Positions 1 through 8,333 of a stretch of 64,000 nucleotides of DNA are shown piece after piece. Numbering within the stretch: position 1 is the first letter of the stretch; each line of letters opens with the position of its first letter. This DNA comes from Brucella daejeonensis (GTDB lineage: Bacteria; Pseudomonadota; Alphaproteobacteria; Rhizobiales; Rhizobiaceae): contig NZ_JACIJG010000002.1 in the NCBI RefSeq assembly GCF_014199265.1, positions 248,001 to 312,000 on the forward strand, read 5' to 3'. The position numbers and the translations under genes are program-made. A model generated the notes under the pieces. The model saw only the letters and a list, made by a program, of their open reading frames with translations. It did not search any database and was not told the DNA's origin.

Positions 1-11
1 GCTACGCTCTT

Positions 12-165
12 TCGCTCTCTTCCATCCGGACTGTAACCGTCGGCTCCGGCATCTCACCGGATCTGCTGACCTTGGATGAAGGCAAAGTCCCTTTTCCAAG
101 CGCTCGCGGGCTCAAAGCGTAAGCTTTATACCGCCGGTGGGGAGTTTCACCCCGCCCCGAGAACA
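12..165 (-). ncRNA. FMN riboswitch (RFN element)
   Basis: Read on the minus strand, this stretch carries the conserved blocks of the RFN element in order. GGGGCGGGGTGAAACTCCCC and the CCGGCGGTA motif come first, then GCCCGCGAGC, then AGATCCGGTG, then GGAGCCGACGGTTACAGTCC and GGATGGAAGAG. The P1 closing stem pairs CTC near 160 with GAG near 18. FMN riboswitches repress riboflavin synthesis or transport genes when FMN is plentiful. The regulated gene must lie left of position 1, outside the window. In Brucella an RFN element precedes ribH2 (lumazine synthase), so that or another riboflavin gene is the likely target, but the sequence does not show it. Confidence 0.95.
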
Positions 166-763
166 AACTCGCACACCATTGTGCAAGCGGAGCGAACGTA
201 GCTGCGCGCCAGGTACTTGTCCAGCCCGCCCGAAGAGATTTCCGCCTCTCATCGGAGAATTGCCCGTCGAGGGTTTTCCGGTTTATTCGCTGAGAGTTTC
301 CTATGAGTTTGGTTTGATGGGATAAAATAACTCTTTGTTTTAAAAGAGCTTTTGGATGTTGTCTTTCGATACTCTATTTTAATCGATTAAATTTCGTACA
401 CATTCTCCAGCGGGGGATATTGACACCGTAGCGGTGTTTGAGCCTATCCTGCGATCCACATCTTGTCTTTGGGAATGGCTCACATTCCTAAAAGACAACG
501 TTGTCAATCGGGGTAAAGCGGCGTAAGAGTGAGGTGGAGGATTCCGGGATGAGCGCCGCAAGCAAGGGCCGGGCACAGGCGATTGCATGAGCTTTCGCAC
601 CGTATTGCGGCAGTGAACAGGAGGAACCGGCTGTTTGATGTTGCCGGTTTCGAGCCCGCGCCGAAAGGCGCGGATGGGATAACGAGGCGGAATGCCGAAC
701 TGGTGCAGAGGCACGAGTGGCAATCCGGGACTATGGTTTCGTTTGTTTCTACGGGAGGTAGAT
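166..763. other. Intergenic region between FMN riboswitch and sugar ABC operon
   Basis: No convincing gene lies here; the open frames lack ribosome binding sites and overlap known elements. It must hold the promoter of the riboswitch transcript (AT-rich part, about 300-400, minus strand) and the promoter of the sugar transporter (plus strand). Two inverted repeats are visible: GGAATG-N5-CATTCC at 472-488 and a perfect palindrome at 494-505, described separately. Confidence 0.6.
494..505. promoter_or_regulatory. Candidate LacI-family operator
   Basis: GACAACGTTGTC is a perfect 12-bp palindrome with a central CG, the arrangement typical of LacI/GalR-family operators. It lies 259 bp upstream of the start of a sugar ABC transporter, a usual target of such repressors. 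No LacI-family gene is in the window, so the regulator would act in trans. The link is inferred from motif shape and context only. Confidence 0.45.
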
Positions 764-2029
764 ATGCATAAACTTTTGAAGCTCGCCGCGATGGGTACAG
801 CAGCCTGTGCCTTGCTCGCCGGAATGGCGCCTGTCGCCAATGCGCAGGACAAGCAGAATGTTGAAGTTCTGCATTGGTGGACCGCCGGCGGCGAGGCGGC
901 CGCACTCGATGTCCTCAAGAAGGATCTCGAAAAGAAGGGTATTAGCTGGACCGACATGCCGGTTGCCGGTGGTGGTGGCACGGAAGCCATGACCGTTCTG
1001 CGCGCACGCGTAACTGCCGGCAATGCACCGACAGCCGTGCAGATGCTCGGCTTCGACATTCGCGACTGGGCGGAACAGGGCGCTCTCGGAAATCTTGACG
1101 ATGTCGCGAACAAGGAAGGTTGGGAAAAGGTAATTCCGGCTCCTCTGCAGGAGTTTGCAAAATATGACGGTCACTGGATTGCCGCTCCTGTAAACGTTCA
1201 CTCCACCAACTGGATGTGGATCAACAAGGCAGCGCTCGACAAGGCTGGCGGTAAGGAGCCTACCAACTGGGACGAACTGATTGCCCTCCTCGACAAATTC
1301 AAGGAGCAGGGCATTACGCCGGTCGCTCATGGCGGTCAGCCATGGCAGGACGCCACGATATTCGATGCAGTTGTACTTTCTTTCGGTACGGACTTCTACA
1401 AGAAGGCCTTCATCGATCTCGATCCTGAAACCCTCGGCAGCGATACGATGAAGCAGGCTTTCGATCGCATGACAAAGCTGCGTTCTTATGTGGACGACAA
1501 CTTCTCCGGTCGTGACTGGAACCTCGCTTCGGCCATGGTCATCGAAGGCAAGGCGGGCCTCCAGTTCATGGGCGACTGGGCAAAGGGCGAGTTCATCAAG
1601 GCTGGCAAGAAGCCGGGCGAAGATTTTGTCTGCATGCGCTATCCGGGCACGCAGGGCGCCATAACTTTCAACTCTGACATGTTCGCGATGTTCAAGGTCT
1701 CGGAAGACAAGGTTCCAGCCCAGCTCGAAATGGCTTCGGCAATCGAAAGCCCGATTTTCCAGTCGGCCTTCAACGTGGTGAAGGGGTCGGCTCCTGCACG
1801 CACAGACGTACCTGACACCGATTTTGATGCTTGCGGTAAGAAGGCTATCGCCGACGAAAAGGAAGCGAGCGAGAAGGGAACCATGCTTGGCTCTATGGCA
1901 CATGGCTATGCCAATCCGGCTGCTGTGAAGAACGCCATCTATGACGTGGTAACCCGTCAGTTCAACGGTCAGCTTTCTTCGGAAGACGCCGTCAAGGAAC
2001 TTGTTACGGCTGTAGAAGCCGCGAAGTAA
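764..2029 (+). CDS. Glucose/mannose-type ABC transporter substrate-binding protein
   Basis: Periplasmic solute-binding protein of 421 residues, first gene of a four-gene CUT1 sugar importer. The start at 764 is set by GGGAGGT five bases upstream and by a clear signal peptide (KLLKLAAMG core, hydrophobic stretch, cleavage after about ANA at residue 26). An upstream in-frame start at 692 has no ribosome site and would spoil the signal peptide. The mature protein starts with the [16 protein letters not shown] pattern of family 1 solute-binding proteins. It resembles the glucose/mannose binders (GtsA type) along its whole length, including the [15 protein letters not shown] and [10 protein letters not shown] segments. 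Sugar specificity is inferred from that resemblance. Confidence 0.9.
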   Translation: MHKLLKLAAMGTAACALLAGMAPVANAQDKQNVEVLHWWTAGGEAAALDVLKKDLEKKGISWTDMPVAGGGGTEAMTVLRARVTAGNAPTAVQMLGFDIRDWAEQGALGNLDDVANKEGWEKVIPAPLQEFAKYDGHWIAAPVNVHSTNWMWINKAALDKAGGKEPTNWDELIALLDKFKEQGITPVAHGGQPWQDATIFDAVVLSFGTDFYKKAFIDLDPETLGSDTMKQAFDRMTKLRSYVDDNFSGRDWNLASAMVIEGKAGLQFMGDWAKGEFIKAGKKPGEDFVCMRYPGTQGAITFNSDMFAMFKVSEDKVPAQLEMASAIESPIFQSAFNVVKGSAPARTDVPDTDFDACGKKAIADEKEASEKGTMLGSMAHGYANPAAVKNAIYDVVTRQFNGQLSSEDAVKELVTAVEAAK

Positions 2030-2042
2030 CGACAGGTAATAG

Positions 2043-2072
2043 ACGTCCGGGAGTTCATCCCGGACGTTTTTT
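2043..2072 (+). terminator. Intra-operon hairpin with T tract
   Basis: A perfect 9-bp stem (ACGTCCGGG at 2043-2051 and CCCGGACGT at 2059-2067) with a 7-base loop is followed by six T. It has the form of an intrinsic terminator. It lies between the binding-protein gene and the first permease gene, where partial termination or 3'-end protection would keep the binding protein in excess over the membrane parts. Confidence 0.8.
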
Positions 2073-2173
2073 ATCCGGCGCGGCCCGTTGCCGCGTACGT
2101 GAAACAAGCCGCACGCGGCGGTCCGCTGGCCATCAGGATTATAGACGGCCAGCATAAACAAGGTGACGCAAAC

Positions 2174-3055
2174 ATGCAGCGTAACAGCCGATTACAGGAA
2201 CTGGTGCCAAAACTGGTTCTGGGGCCGAGCTTTCTTATAGTGCTCGTCTTCGTCTACGGTTTTATTGTCTATACCGGTATTCTCTCACTATCCAACAGCC
2301 GGATGCTGCCATCCTATGGCTTCGTCGGACTGACGAATTACGAAAAGCTCTGGGCTTTGCCCCACTGGTGGCGTGCAATAACCAATCTGGCAATCTTTGC
2401 GTCGCTCTACATTATCGTCTGTTCGATTATCGGCCTCTTTCTCGCGATCCTTCTGGACCAGAAAATCCGCGGCGAGGGTGTTCTGCGCCCCATCTATCTC
2501 TACCCTATGGCTCTGTCCTTTATCGTGACGGGAACGGCTTGGAAATGGTTCCTCGATCCCGGCATAGGTCTGGAAAACACAATGCATTTATGGGGTTGGG
2601 AGAGTTTCTCCTTCAACTGGATCAAGAGCAATACGATGGCGATCTATTGCCTGGTGATTGCGGCCGTCTGGCAATCGTCCGGATTCGTGATGGCGATGTT
2701 CCTTGCGGGGCTGCGTGGTGTCGACAATGAAATCATCAAGGCTGCCCAGATTGACGGTGCTTCGACAGGGACGATCTATCGCCGCATCATCATTCCGCTG
2801 ATGCGTCCGGTGTTTCTGTCGGCCTTTGTCGTGCTCGCGCATCTGGCGATCAAGGCGTACGATCTCGTCATAGCCCTTACCGGCGGCGGCCCCGGACAGG
2901 CAACAGAATTGCCGGCGACCTTCATGTATTCCTACACCTTCACCCGTAATCAGATGGGCATCGGCGCGTCGTCGGCGATCATCATGCTGGCGATGATATT
3001 CTCAATCATCATTCCCTATCTCTACTCCGAAATTCGCGGAGGGTCGCGGTCATGA
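2174..3055 (+). CDS. Sugar ABC transporter permease 1 (MalF-like)
   Basis: Inner-membrane permease of 293 residues with about six hydrophobic segments. The EAA loop that contacts the ATPase reads KAAQIDGASTGTIYRRIIIP, near residues 190-210. The start at 2174 follows AAGGTGACGC. The frame stays open to 2099, but the first 25 residues are polar, begin with a non-ATG codon and are not family-like. The stop overlaps the next permease by four bases (ATGA), so the two are translationally coupled. It forms the heterodimeric channel with the next gene product. Confidence 0.9.
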   Translation: MQRNSRLQELVPKLVLGPSFLIVLVFVYGFIVYTGILSLSNSRMLPSYGFVGLTNYEKLWALPHWWRAITNLAIFASLYIIVCSIIGLFLAILLDQKIRGEGVLRPIYLYPMALSFIVTGTAWKWFLDPGIGLENTMHLWGWESFSFNWIKSNTMAIYCLVIAAVWQSSGFVMAMFLAGLRGVDNEIIKAAQIDGASTGTIYRRIIIPLMRPVFLSAFVVLAHLAIKAYDLVIALTGGGPGQATELPATFMYSYTFTRNQMGIGASSAIIMLAMIFSIIIPYLYSEIRGGSRS

Positions 3056-3933
3056 GCACCCAGTCGCAGGACAATGCCATCAATAGCGGAAAGCTGACAC
3101 GCGCACTGATCTATAGCGCGCTGCTGTTGTTCGCCTTTTACTATCTGCTGCCGCTCTATGTGATGCTCGTCAACTCGTTCAAGCCTCTGGACGAAATCCG
3201 CCAGGGCGGCATGTTGAATCTGCCACAGCATTGGACGATTGAGCCGTGGCTCTCCGCTTGGTCCACGGCACAGATCGGTGTCCAACCCACAGGGCTGAAG
3301 CCGTTCTTTATCAATTCCATATTGATGGTGGTGCCCGCTGTCGCGATTTCGACCATCATCGGCGCTCTCAATGGCTATGTGCTGACAAAATGGCGTTTTC
3401 GCGGGGCGAACGTCTTTTTCGGGCTTCTGTTGCTATCCTGTTTCATCCCGTTTCAGATCGTGCTCATTCCGATGGCGCGCGTTCTTGGTTTTCTTGGCAT
3501 TGCAGGGACCTTGTGGGGCCTCATTCTCGTGCATGTGGTGTATGGCATTGGCTTTACGACGCTTTATTTCCGCAATTATTATGAGGCTTTTCCGACCGAG
3601 CTGGTGCGTGCTGCACAGATCGACGGCGCCAGCTTCTTCCAGATATTCTGGCGTATCCTGCTGCCGTCTTCGGGACCGATCATCGTGGTGTCGGTGATCT
3701 GGCAGTTCACCAATATCTGGAACGATTTCCTGTTCGGTGCCTCCTTCTCCGGCGCGCATTCGACGCCGATGACGGTGGCGCTCAACAACCTCGTTTCCTC
3801 TTCCACCGGCGTCAAGGAATATAACGTCCACTTTGCAGGCGCCATTCTGGCCGCTCTGCCCACGCTGATCGTCTATATCGTTTCGGGTCGCTACTTCGTG
3901 CGCGGTCTGATGTCCGGTGCCGTCAAGGGCTAG
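3052..3933 (+). CDS. Sugar ABC transporter permease 2 (MalG-like)
   Basis: Second channel subunit, 293 residues, with an N-terminal membrane anchor near residues 20-42 and five further hydrophobic segments. The EAA loop reads RAAQIDGASFFQIFWRILLP, near residues 184-203, in the place usual for MalG-type permeases. It starts inside the stop codon of permease 1. The ATPase gene follows after 18 bp, which supports a single transcript. Confidence 0.9.
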   Translation: MSTQSQDNAINSGKLTRALIYSALLLFAFYYLLPLYVMLVNSFKPLDEIRQGGMLNLPQHWTIEPWLSAWSTAQIGVQPTGLKPFFINSILMVVPAVAISTIIGALNGYVLTKWRFRGANVFFGLLLLSCFIPFQIVLIPMARVLGFLGIAGTLWGLILVHVVYGIGFTTLYFRNYYEAFPTELVRAAQIDGASFFQIFWRILLPSSGPIIVVSVIWQFTNIWNDFLFGASFSGAHSTPMTVALNNLVSSSTGVKEYNVHFAGAILAALPTLIVYIVSGRYFVRGLMSGAVKG

Positions 3934-3951
3934 TTCTGGGATAAGTTGCAA

Positions 3952-5067
3952 ATGTCTTTTCTGAAAATAAACAACCTCCACAAGTCCTACGGCAATGTTC
4001 CGGTATTGAAGGATATCAATATCGAAATCGATGAAGGTGGCTTTCTGGTGCTCGTCGGTCCATCGGGTTGCGGCAAGTCTACTCTTCTGAACACAATTGC
4101 CGGGCTGGAACCGATCACCTCGGGCGATATAGCGATCAACGGCAAGTCGATCGCCAGCCTGCATCCGTCGCAGCGCGATATCGCCATGGTTTTTCAGTCC
4201 TATGCGCTTTATCCGAATATGACGGTGGCAGGTAATATCGCATTTGGCATGGAAATCCGCAAAGTGCCGAAGGCCGAGCGTGACAAGGCCATTCGGGAAG
4301 TTGCTGATATCCTTCAGATCGGCCATCTGCTCGACCGCAAACCGAGCCAGCTATCTGGTGGTCAGCGCCAGCGCGTTGCGATGGGACGCGCCTTGGTTCG
4401 AAATCCGCAGGTCTTCCTGTTCGACGAACCTCTTTCCAATCTCGACGCAAAGCTGCGTGTGGATATGCGCACCGAGATCAAACGGCTGCACAGCCGCATG
4501 AAGACCACGATCGTGTATGTGACGCACGACCAGATTGAAGCCATGACGCTTGCCACCAAGATTGCAGTTCTCAAGGACGGCGTTTTGCAGCAGTTCGGTA
4601 CACCTGCTGAAATCTACAATAATCCTTCAAACATGTTTGTCGCTGACTTCATGGGGTCGCCTGCGATGAATCTTCTGACCGTACGGGTGGAAAAGAACGG
4701 TTCGGATTATGCGATTTCGCTCGAGCGTGGTGAAGGCGACGCTCTGACACTCCCGTTGAAGCACGCCCCGAGCGGTCTTGGCGACTATGTTGGCAAGGAG
4801 ATCGTATTCGGAATTCGTCCCGAGGCCCTTACCGATCCCGATGGTGCCGATCGCAACGCGCGTGCTGTCGTTGAAGGTGACTGTCTGATCGACGTGGTAG
4901 AACCGGCCGGTTCGGACACTTTTGCCGTCACGCGCCTTGGTGGCAAGCATGTGGTGGCGCGTCTACGTGCCGATGCGAGCATCATCGCGGGGCAGTCTTC
5001 GCGGCTCGCTTTCAATCTGGACAAGTCCGTATTCTTTGATCCAGCTACGCAGACGCGAATTTTGTAG
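3952..5067 (+). CDS. Sugar ABC transporter ATP-binding protein (MalK/UgpC-like)
   Basis: Cytoplasmic ATPase of 371 residues that drives the CUT1 importer. Motifs in order: Walker A GPSGCGKST (about residues 36-44), Q-loop VFQSYALYPNMT, signature LSGGQRQRV, Walker B VFLFDEPLSNLDAK and switch His in THDQIEAM. A C-terminal region of about 130 residues (VFGIRPEAL onward) is the TOBE/regulatory domain of MalK-type ATPases. ATG 3952 is preferred over a TTG two codons upstream and follows GGGATAAG. Such ATPases are sometimes shared by several sugar importers. Confidence 0.92.
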   Translation: MSFLKINNLHKSYGNVPVLKDINIEIDEGGFLVLVGPSGCGKSTLLNTIAGLEPITSGDIAINGKSIASLHPSQRDIAMVFQSYALYPNMTVAGNIAFGMEIRKVPKAERDKAIREVADILQIGHLLDRKPSQLSGGQRQRVAMGRALVRNPQVFLFDEPLSNLDAKLRVDMRTEIKRLHSRMKTTIVYVTHDQIEAMTLATKIAVLKDGVLQQFGTPAEIYNNPSNMFVADFMGSPAMNLLTVRVEKNGSDYAISLERGEGDALTLPLKHAPSGLGDYVGKEIVFGIRPEALTDPDGADRNARAVVEGDCLIDVVEPAGSDTFAVTRLGGKHVVARLRADASIIAGQSSRLAFNLDKSVFFDPATQTRIL

Positions 5068-5131
5068 GATCAAATATTTGCGGGTCAATGTTTGGACTAG
5101 TATCGTGCGCCAAGCGGTTTAACTTTACGCC

Positions 5132-5602
5132 ATGACCCGCAAAATAGGAACATTTGCCACGCTTGGGCGGATGAGTTTCGCGACGCTTGTAAATTTGACA
5201 TTCGCCACGGGAGCATCTGCCGCAGAAGACGGAGCCGTTTTTGCTTCGCTGGAAGCGCGCGCCCTCTTGGGGGATAAAGCCAGGTCGTCATTGAACCTGG
5301 ATAAATGTCGACAGCTAACTGGTCTGACTATTCAAGCGCCCCGCGGCTTTTGGCATGAGATCGTTCCCTCGCCTGTAAAATCATCGACTCAAGACAAGGC
5401 TATAGTCTTTACAGGTACTATCCTCATCATAGGGGAAGATTATACGCCGATTACTGAATTCACGCGTTATGTGGTTCAGCCCGACGATACGGTGTTTGTC
5501 ACCATGCGAGCGTTGCCACCGAAAACCTACGATATCGGGACTGATATCAAAACGTTCTCCTGTAAATTGGGTGAGGGCGTAACATTGACTTTTGGAAGGT
5601 GA
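5132..5602 (+). CDS. VirK-like secreted protein
   Basis: Predicted exported protein of 156 residues. The N-terminus has a basic start, a weakly hydrophobic stretch and an ASAAED cleavage site near residue 31; a start at the internal ATG 5171 would also give a signal peptide. The body has features of the VirK family of plant- and animal-associated alphaproteobacteria: a DKCRQLTG motif, an EFTRYVVQPDDTVFV segment and a final FSCKLGEGVTLTF segment. Two cysteines (DKC and SCK) could form a disulfide. The family has no firm biochemical role. It stands alone, with no clear ribosome site, between the sugar operon and a strong terminator. Confidence 0.6.
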   Translation: MTRKIGTFATLGRMSFATLVNLTFATGASAAEDGAVFASLEARALLGDKARSSLNLDKCRQLTGLTIQAPRGFWHEIVPSPVKSSTQDKAIVFTGTILIIGEDYTPITEFTRYVVQPDDTVFVTMRALPPKTYDIGTDIKTFSCKLGEGVTLTFGR

Positions 5603-5650
5603 CATAAGCGCTCATTCTCGCCGAACGAGCGACGTTACTTACTGAAATGA

Positions 5651-5686
5651 AAAGAGCGTTTCCCTATTATCGGAAACGCTCTTTTT
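5651..5686. terminator. Strong intrinsic terminator, probably bidirectional
   Basis: A 13-bp stem (AAAGAGCGTTTCC at 5651-5663 and its complement at 5672-5684) closes an 8-base loop. It has A-rich and T-rich flanks on the two sides. It ends the VirK-like gene on the plus strand and could also stop transcription of the small minus-strand gene at 5769-5870. Confidence 0.85.
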
Positions 5687-5768
5687 CGTGCTTGCCTGGA
5701 GGGCAAAGTAAAGATCTGTGAGGCCCGCGCTACCGCGCTTTTCGATCCGGTTGAATCAGGTCAAGGCT

Positions 5769-5870
5769 CTAACGCAGGAAGTCCAGTCCCAGGAGCCCTA
5801 ACGCCAGCGCGGTGTTTAGCGATATGATCATCATACCGTAGACAAGTGCTGTTCTTGTAATATCGTTCAT
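5769..5870 (-). CDS. 33-residue predicted membrane peptide
   Basis: A short open frame with an ideal ribosome site: AAGGAGGT at 5882-5875, six to seven bases before ATG. The product starts MNDITRTALVYGMM and ends GLLGLDFLR. Residues 8 to about 29 form one uninterrupted hydrophobic segment, so it should be a single-pass inner-membrane peptide. No family is recognised. The gene stands alone between a terminator on its 3' side and a block of TGTTACA repeats upstream at 5922-5947. Function is unknown; small membrane peptides often modulate a larger membrane protein. Confidence rests on the ribosome site, the hydrophobic pattern and the flanking signals. Confidence 0.6.
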   Translation of the reverse strand: MNDITRTALVYGMMIISLNTALALGLLGLDFLR

Positions 5871-5921
5871 TTCCTACCTCCTTGAACCAGCACCCCGTTC
5901 CGGTTCGAAGCCGCGTGAAAC

Positions 5922-5947
5922 TGTAACAAAATGTAACAAGCTGTTAC
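5922..5947. promoter_or_regulatory. TGTTACA repeat block upstream of the small peptide gene
   Basis: Two TGTAACA copies (5922-5928 and 5932-5938) lie 10 bp apart as direct repeats, followed by an inverted TGTTAC at 5942-5947. The second and third copies form the inverted repeat GTAACA-N3-TGTTAC. Direct repeats at about one helical turn are typical of OmpR/PhoB-type response regulators. The block is 52 bp upstream of the minus-strand peptide start and 222 bp upstream of the plus-strand MFS gene. The binding protein is unknown. Confidence 0.45.
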
Positions 5948-6168
5948 GGGTAGCGCAACCCTGTTTCGCACAAATGTGAACGACTGAAATCTGGCGTGAG
6001 GTAAACGAGGGACAGCCGGGTGTTTCGTGAACACCAGCCTAGTAGCTATAAAATAACCTGTTTTTTTGCTTGTTCACCTCAATGTGACAGCTTATTAGCT
6101 GGCAATTTTGAGTATTGCATTACATAGGGGTATCGGTTTCGCCAGGTCCGTTGCTTCGGAAGATCATC

Positions 6169-7605
6169 GTGAATCGAATCATTCCTCTTGTATTAGCCAT
6201 CGCTCTCTTCATGGAGCAGATGGATTCGAACGTCATTTCGACGTCGCTACCCGCTATCGCAACCGATATAGGTACAAGTCCGATTGCGCTCAAACTGGCG
6301 CTTACGGCCTATCTCGTCGCGCTTGCGGTATTTATTCCAATCAGTGGCTGGATGGCGGACCGTTTCAGTGCGAAGAATGTGTTCAGGGCAGCGATTGCAG
6401 TATTTGTTGTTGGGTCCGTTGCCTGCGCGGTATCGAATTCGTTGGCTGCTTTCGTGGTCGCACGCTTTCTGCAAGGCATGGGCGGGGCCATGATGACGCC
6501 AGTCGGCCGTCTGGTGCTTATCCGCTCGACGCCGCGTAGCGAACTCGTTTCGGCCATGGCCTGGTTATCGATACCGGCAATGGTGGGACCGCTCGTCGGA
6601 CCGCCGGTCGGAGGTTTCATAACGACCTTTCTGACGTGGCACTGGATATTCCTGATCAATGTTCCGATCGGCATTGCCGGAATCTGGTTCGCGACACGTT
6701 TCCTTCCCGATAATGACGAGCGCATTGTAAAACGGCTGGACTGGACAGGGTTCTTTCTTTCCGGAATTGCGATGTCCGGCGTTGTGTTCGGACTTTCCGT
6801 GGTCAGCCTTCCGGCGTTGCCGCCGGCAGTCGGTTTCGCGACGCTTGCTATCGGTATTGCCTGCACGATTCTCTATCTGTGGCATTCGAGACGGGTGGAC
6901 GCGCCGCTGCTCAATCTGAAGCTCTTCGAGAACCGGGTATTCCGGTCGGCTGTGATCGGTGGCAGTATCTTCAGGTTCGGGATCGGCGCCATCCCCTTCC
7001 TGCTCCCATTGATGTTTCAACTGGGTTTTGGTCTTACGCCGTTTCAATCGGGCATGATGACATTTGTCTCGGCGATAGGTGCCATCAGCATGAAGTTCGG
7101 AGCAAAGCGCATCTTTGCCCGGGTCGGTTTCCGGCGCGCCCTGATGACCGGTTCTCTGATTTCAGCGGGGTTCATTGCAGTCAACGGCCTGTTTACACCG
7201 TCAACGCCTTATTGGGTCATTATCGGCTTTCTGCTGGTCGGTGGTTTCGCTCGCTCACTGTTTTTTACCGGCGTCAACGCCTTGGCTTTCGCCGAAATAC
7301 CCGACGAGAAAACCAGTCAAGCCACGCCCATTACGGCTGTTGCCCAGCAGGTTTCAATCGCCATCGGCGTAGCACTGGCAGGCGGAATCCTGGAAATCAG
7401 CACGTCGCTTCGCGGTTCGGATATCGCGTTGACGGATTTCCATATCGGTTTCTTCGTGGTCGCCGCTGTTTCTGCTTTGGCTTTCATATGGTTTGCACGC
7501 CTTGCGCCGGATGCTGGCAAGGAACTGGCCGCGCCAACCGTTACGAAGCATCGCAGCAAGGAACGTACGGCTGTTGAAGCTGCCAGCACATCTGCCGGCA
7601 AATAA
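6169..7605 (+). CDS. MFS transporter, DHA2 (EmrB/QacA) drug exporter type
   Basis: Inner-membrane proton-driven exporter of 478 residues with about 14 hydrophobic segments. The N-terminal helix reads IPLVLAIALFMEQMDSNVIST, with the acidic residue usual in helix 1 of DHA2 exporters. The loop motif GWMADRFSAKNVF follows helix 2 and the antiporter motif GPLVGPPVGGF lies in helix 5. GTG 6169 is preferred, with GGAAG seven bases upstream, over the TTG at 6115, which has no ribosome site and adds a non-conserved leader. No adaptor or outer-membrane partner gene is nearby, so it probably works alone. Substrate unknown. Confidence 0.85.
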   Translation: MNRIIPLVLAIALFMEQMDSNVISTSLPAIATDIGTSPIALKLALTAYLVALAVFIPISGWMADRFSAKNVFRAAIAVFVVGSVACAVSNSLAAFVVARFLQGMGGAMMTPVGRLVLIRSTPRSELVSAMAWLSIPAMVGPLVGPPVGGFITTFLTWHWIFLINVPIGIAGIWFATRFLPDNDERIVKRLDWTGFFLSGIAMSGVVFGLSVVSLPALPPAVGFATLAIGIACTILYLWHSRRVDAPLLNLKLFENRVFRSAVIGGSIFRFGIGAIPFLLPLMFQLGFGLTPFQSGMMTFVSAIGAISMKFGAKRIFARVGFRRALMTGSLISAGFIAVNGLFTPSTPYWVIIGFLLVGGFARSLFFTGVNALAFAEIPDEKTSQATPITAVAQQVSIAIGVALAGGILEISTSLRGSDIALTDFHIGFFVVAAVSALAFIWFARLAPDAGKELAAPTVTKHRSKERTAVEAASTSAGK

Positions 7606-7608
7606 GGG

Positions 7609-8331
7609 TCAGCCTTTGAAGTCCCGTGCCAGCAGGTAAAGCTCGACCGATTCAGCGCGGGATGCCGGTGGCTTTACGTGATGCACCGAGCGGAATTTCT
7701 GCTTGAGAAGTGCCAGAAGCTCATTTTCCGTGCCGCCCTGGAAAGTTTTGGTCAGAAAATGGCCGCCGGGCTTGAGTACGGAAATCGCAAATTCGGCGGC
7801 CACTTCGCAAAGATGCGCAGTCCGCAAATGGTCGGTTCTGCGATGACCTGTCGTCGGAGCAGCCATGTCTGAGATGACGAGATCGGGCTTGTCGCCCAGG
7901 GCTTCCATCAGTTTTTGCGGGGCTTCGTCATCCAGAAAATCCATTTCCAGCAAAATGACACCGGGCAGGGGATCGACGTGCAGATAGTCGATCCCGACAA
8001 CCTGTGGCTCCTCATCGGTGGAGCCGACGATCCTGGCGGCGATCTGCGACCAGCCGCCGGGGGCAGCGCCGAGATCGATGATTTTCTGACCCTTTTTGAG
8101 CAGATTATAGCGCTCGTTGATTTCGAGCAGTTTGTAAGCCGCGCGCGAGCGATAACCGTCCTGCCTTGACTTGTGCACATAAGGATCGTTCAGGTGGCGT
8201 TCCAGCCAACGGCGCGAAGACTCCTTGATGGTCCCGGCTTTCTTTTTTACACGCACGTGCAGATTGCTGGTACCGGCGCCGCCGCGCCCGCCCGTTCTCG
8301 CTCCGCCCTTGCTTCCGCCTGCCTTGCTCAT
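7609..8331 (-). CDS. rlmE: 23S rRNA (uridine-2'-O)-methyltransferase RlmE (FtsJ/RrmJ)
   Basis: SAM-dependent enzyme that methylates the 2'-O of U2552 in the 23S rRNA A-loop, a late step in 50S assembly. The protein has 240 residues. The first 25 are a Gly/Ser/Arg-rich tail not present in E. coli RlmE. The SAM motif is [11 protein letters not shown]. The catalytic K-D-K-E set appears as K67 (AAYKLLE), D155 ([10 protein letters not shown]), K195 (LTKTFQGG) and E230 (SVELYL). It begins two bases after the ppx stop, so the two are one transcript. Confidence 0.95.
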   Translation of the reverse strand: MSKAGGSKGGARTGGRGGAGTSNLHVRVKKKAGTIKESSRRWLERHLNDPYVHKSRQDGYRSRAAYKLLEINERYNLLKKGQKIIDLGAAPGGWSQIAARIVGSTDEEPQVVGIDYLHVDPLPGVILLEMDFLDDEAPQKLMEALGDKPDLVISDMAAPTTGHRRTDHLRTAHLCEVAAEFAISVLKPGGHFLTKTFQGGTENELLALLKQKFRSVHHVKPPASRAESVELYLLARDFKG

Positions 8332-8333
8332 TG

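Noticed and set aside
137-325. A 62-codon plus-strand open frame
   Set aside because: It overlaps the FMN riboswitch on the opposite strand and has no ribosome site.
749-2161. A 470-codon minus-strand open frame
   Set aside because: Antisense to the sugar-binding protein gene and without its own ribosome site or domain.
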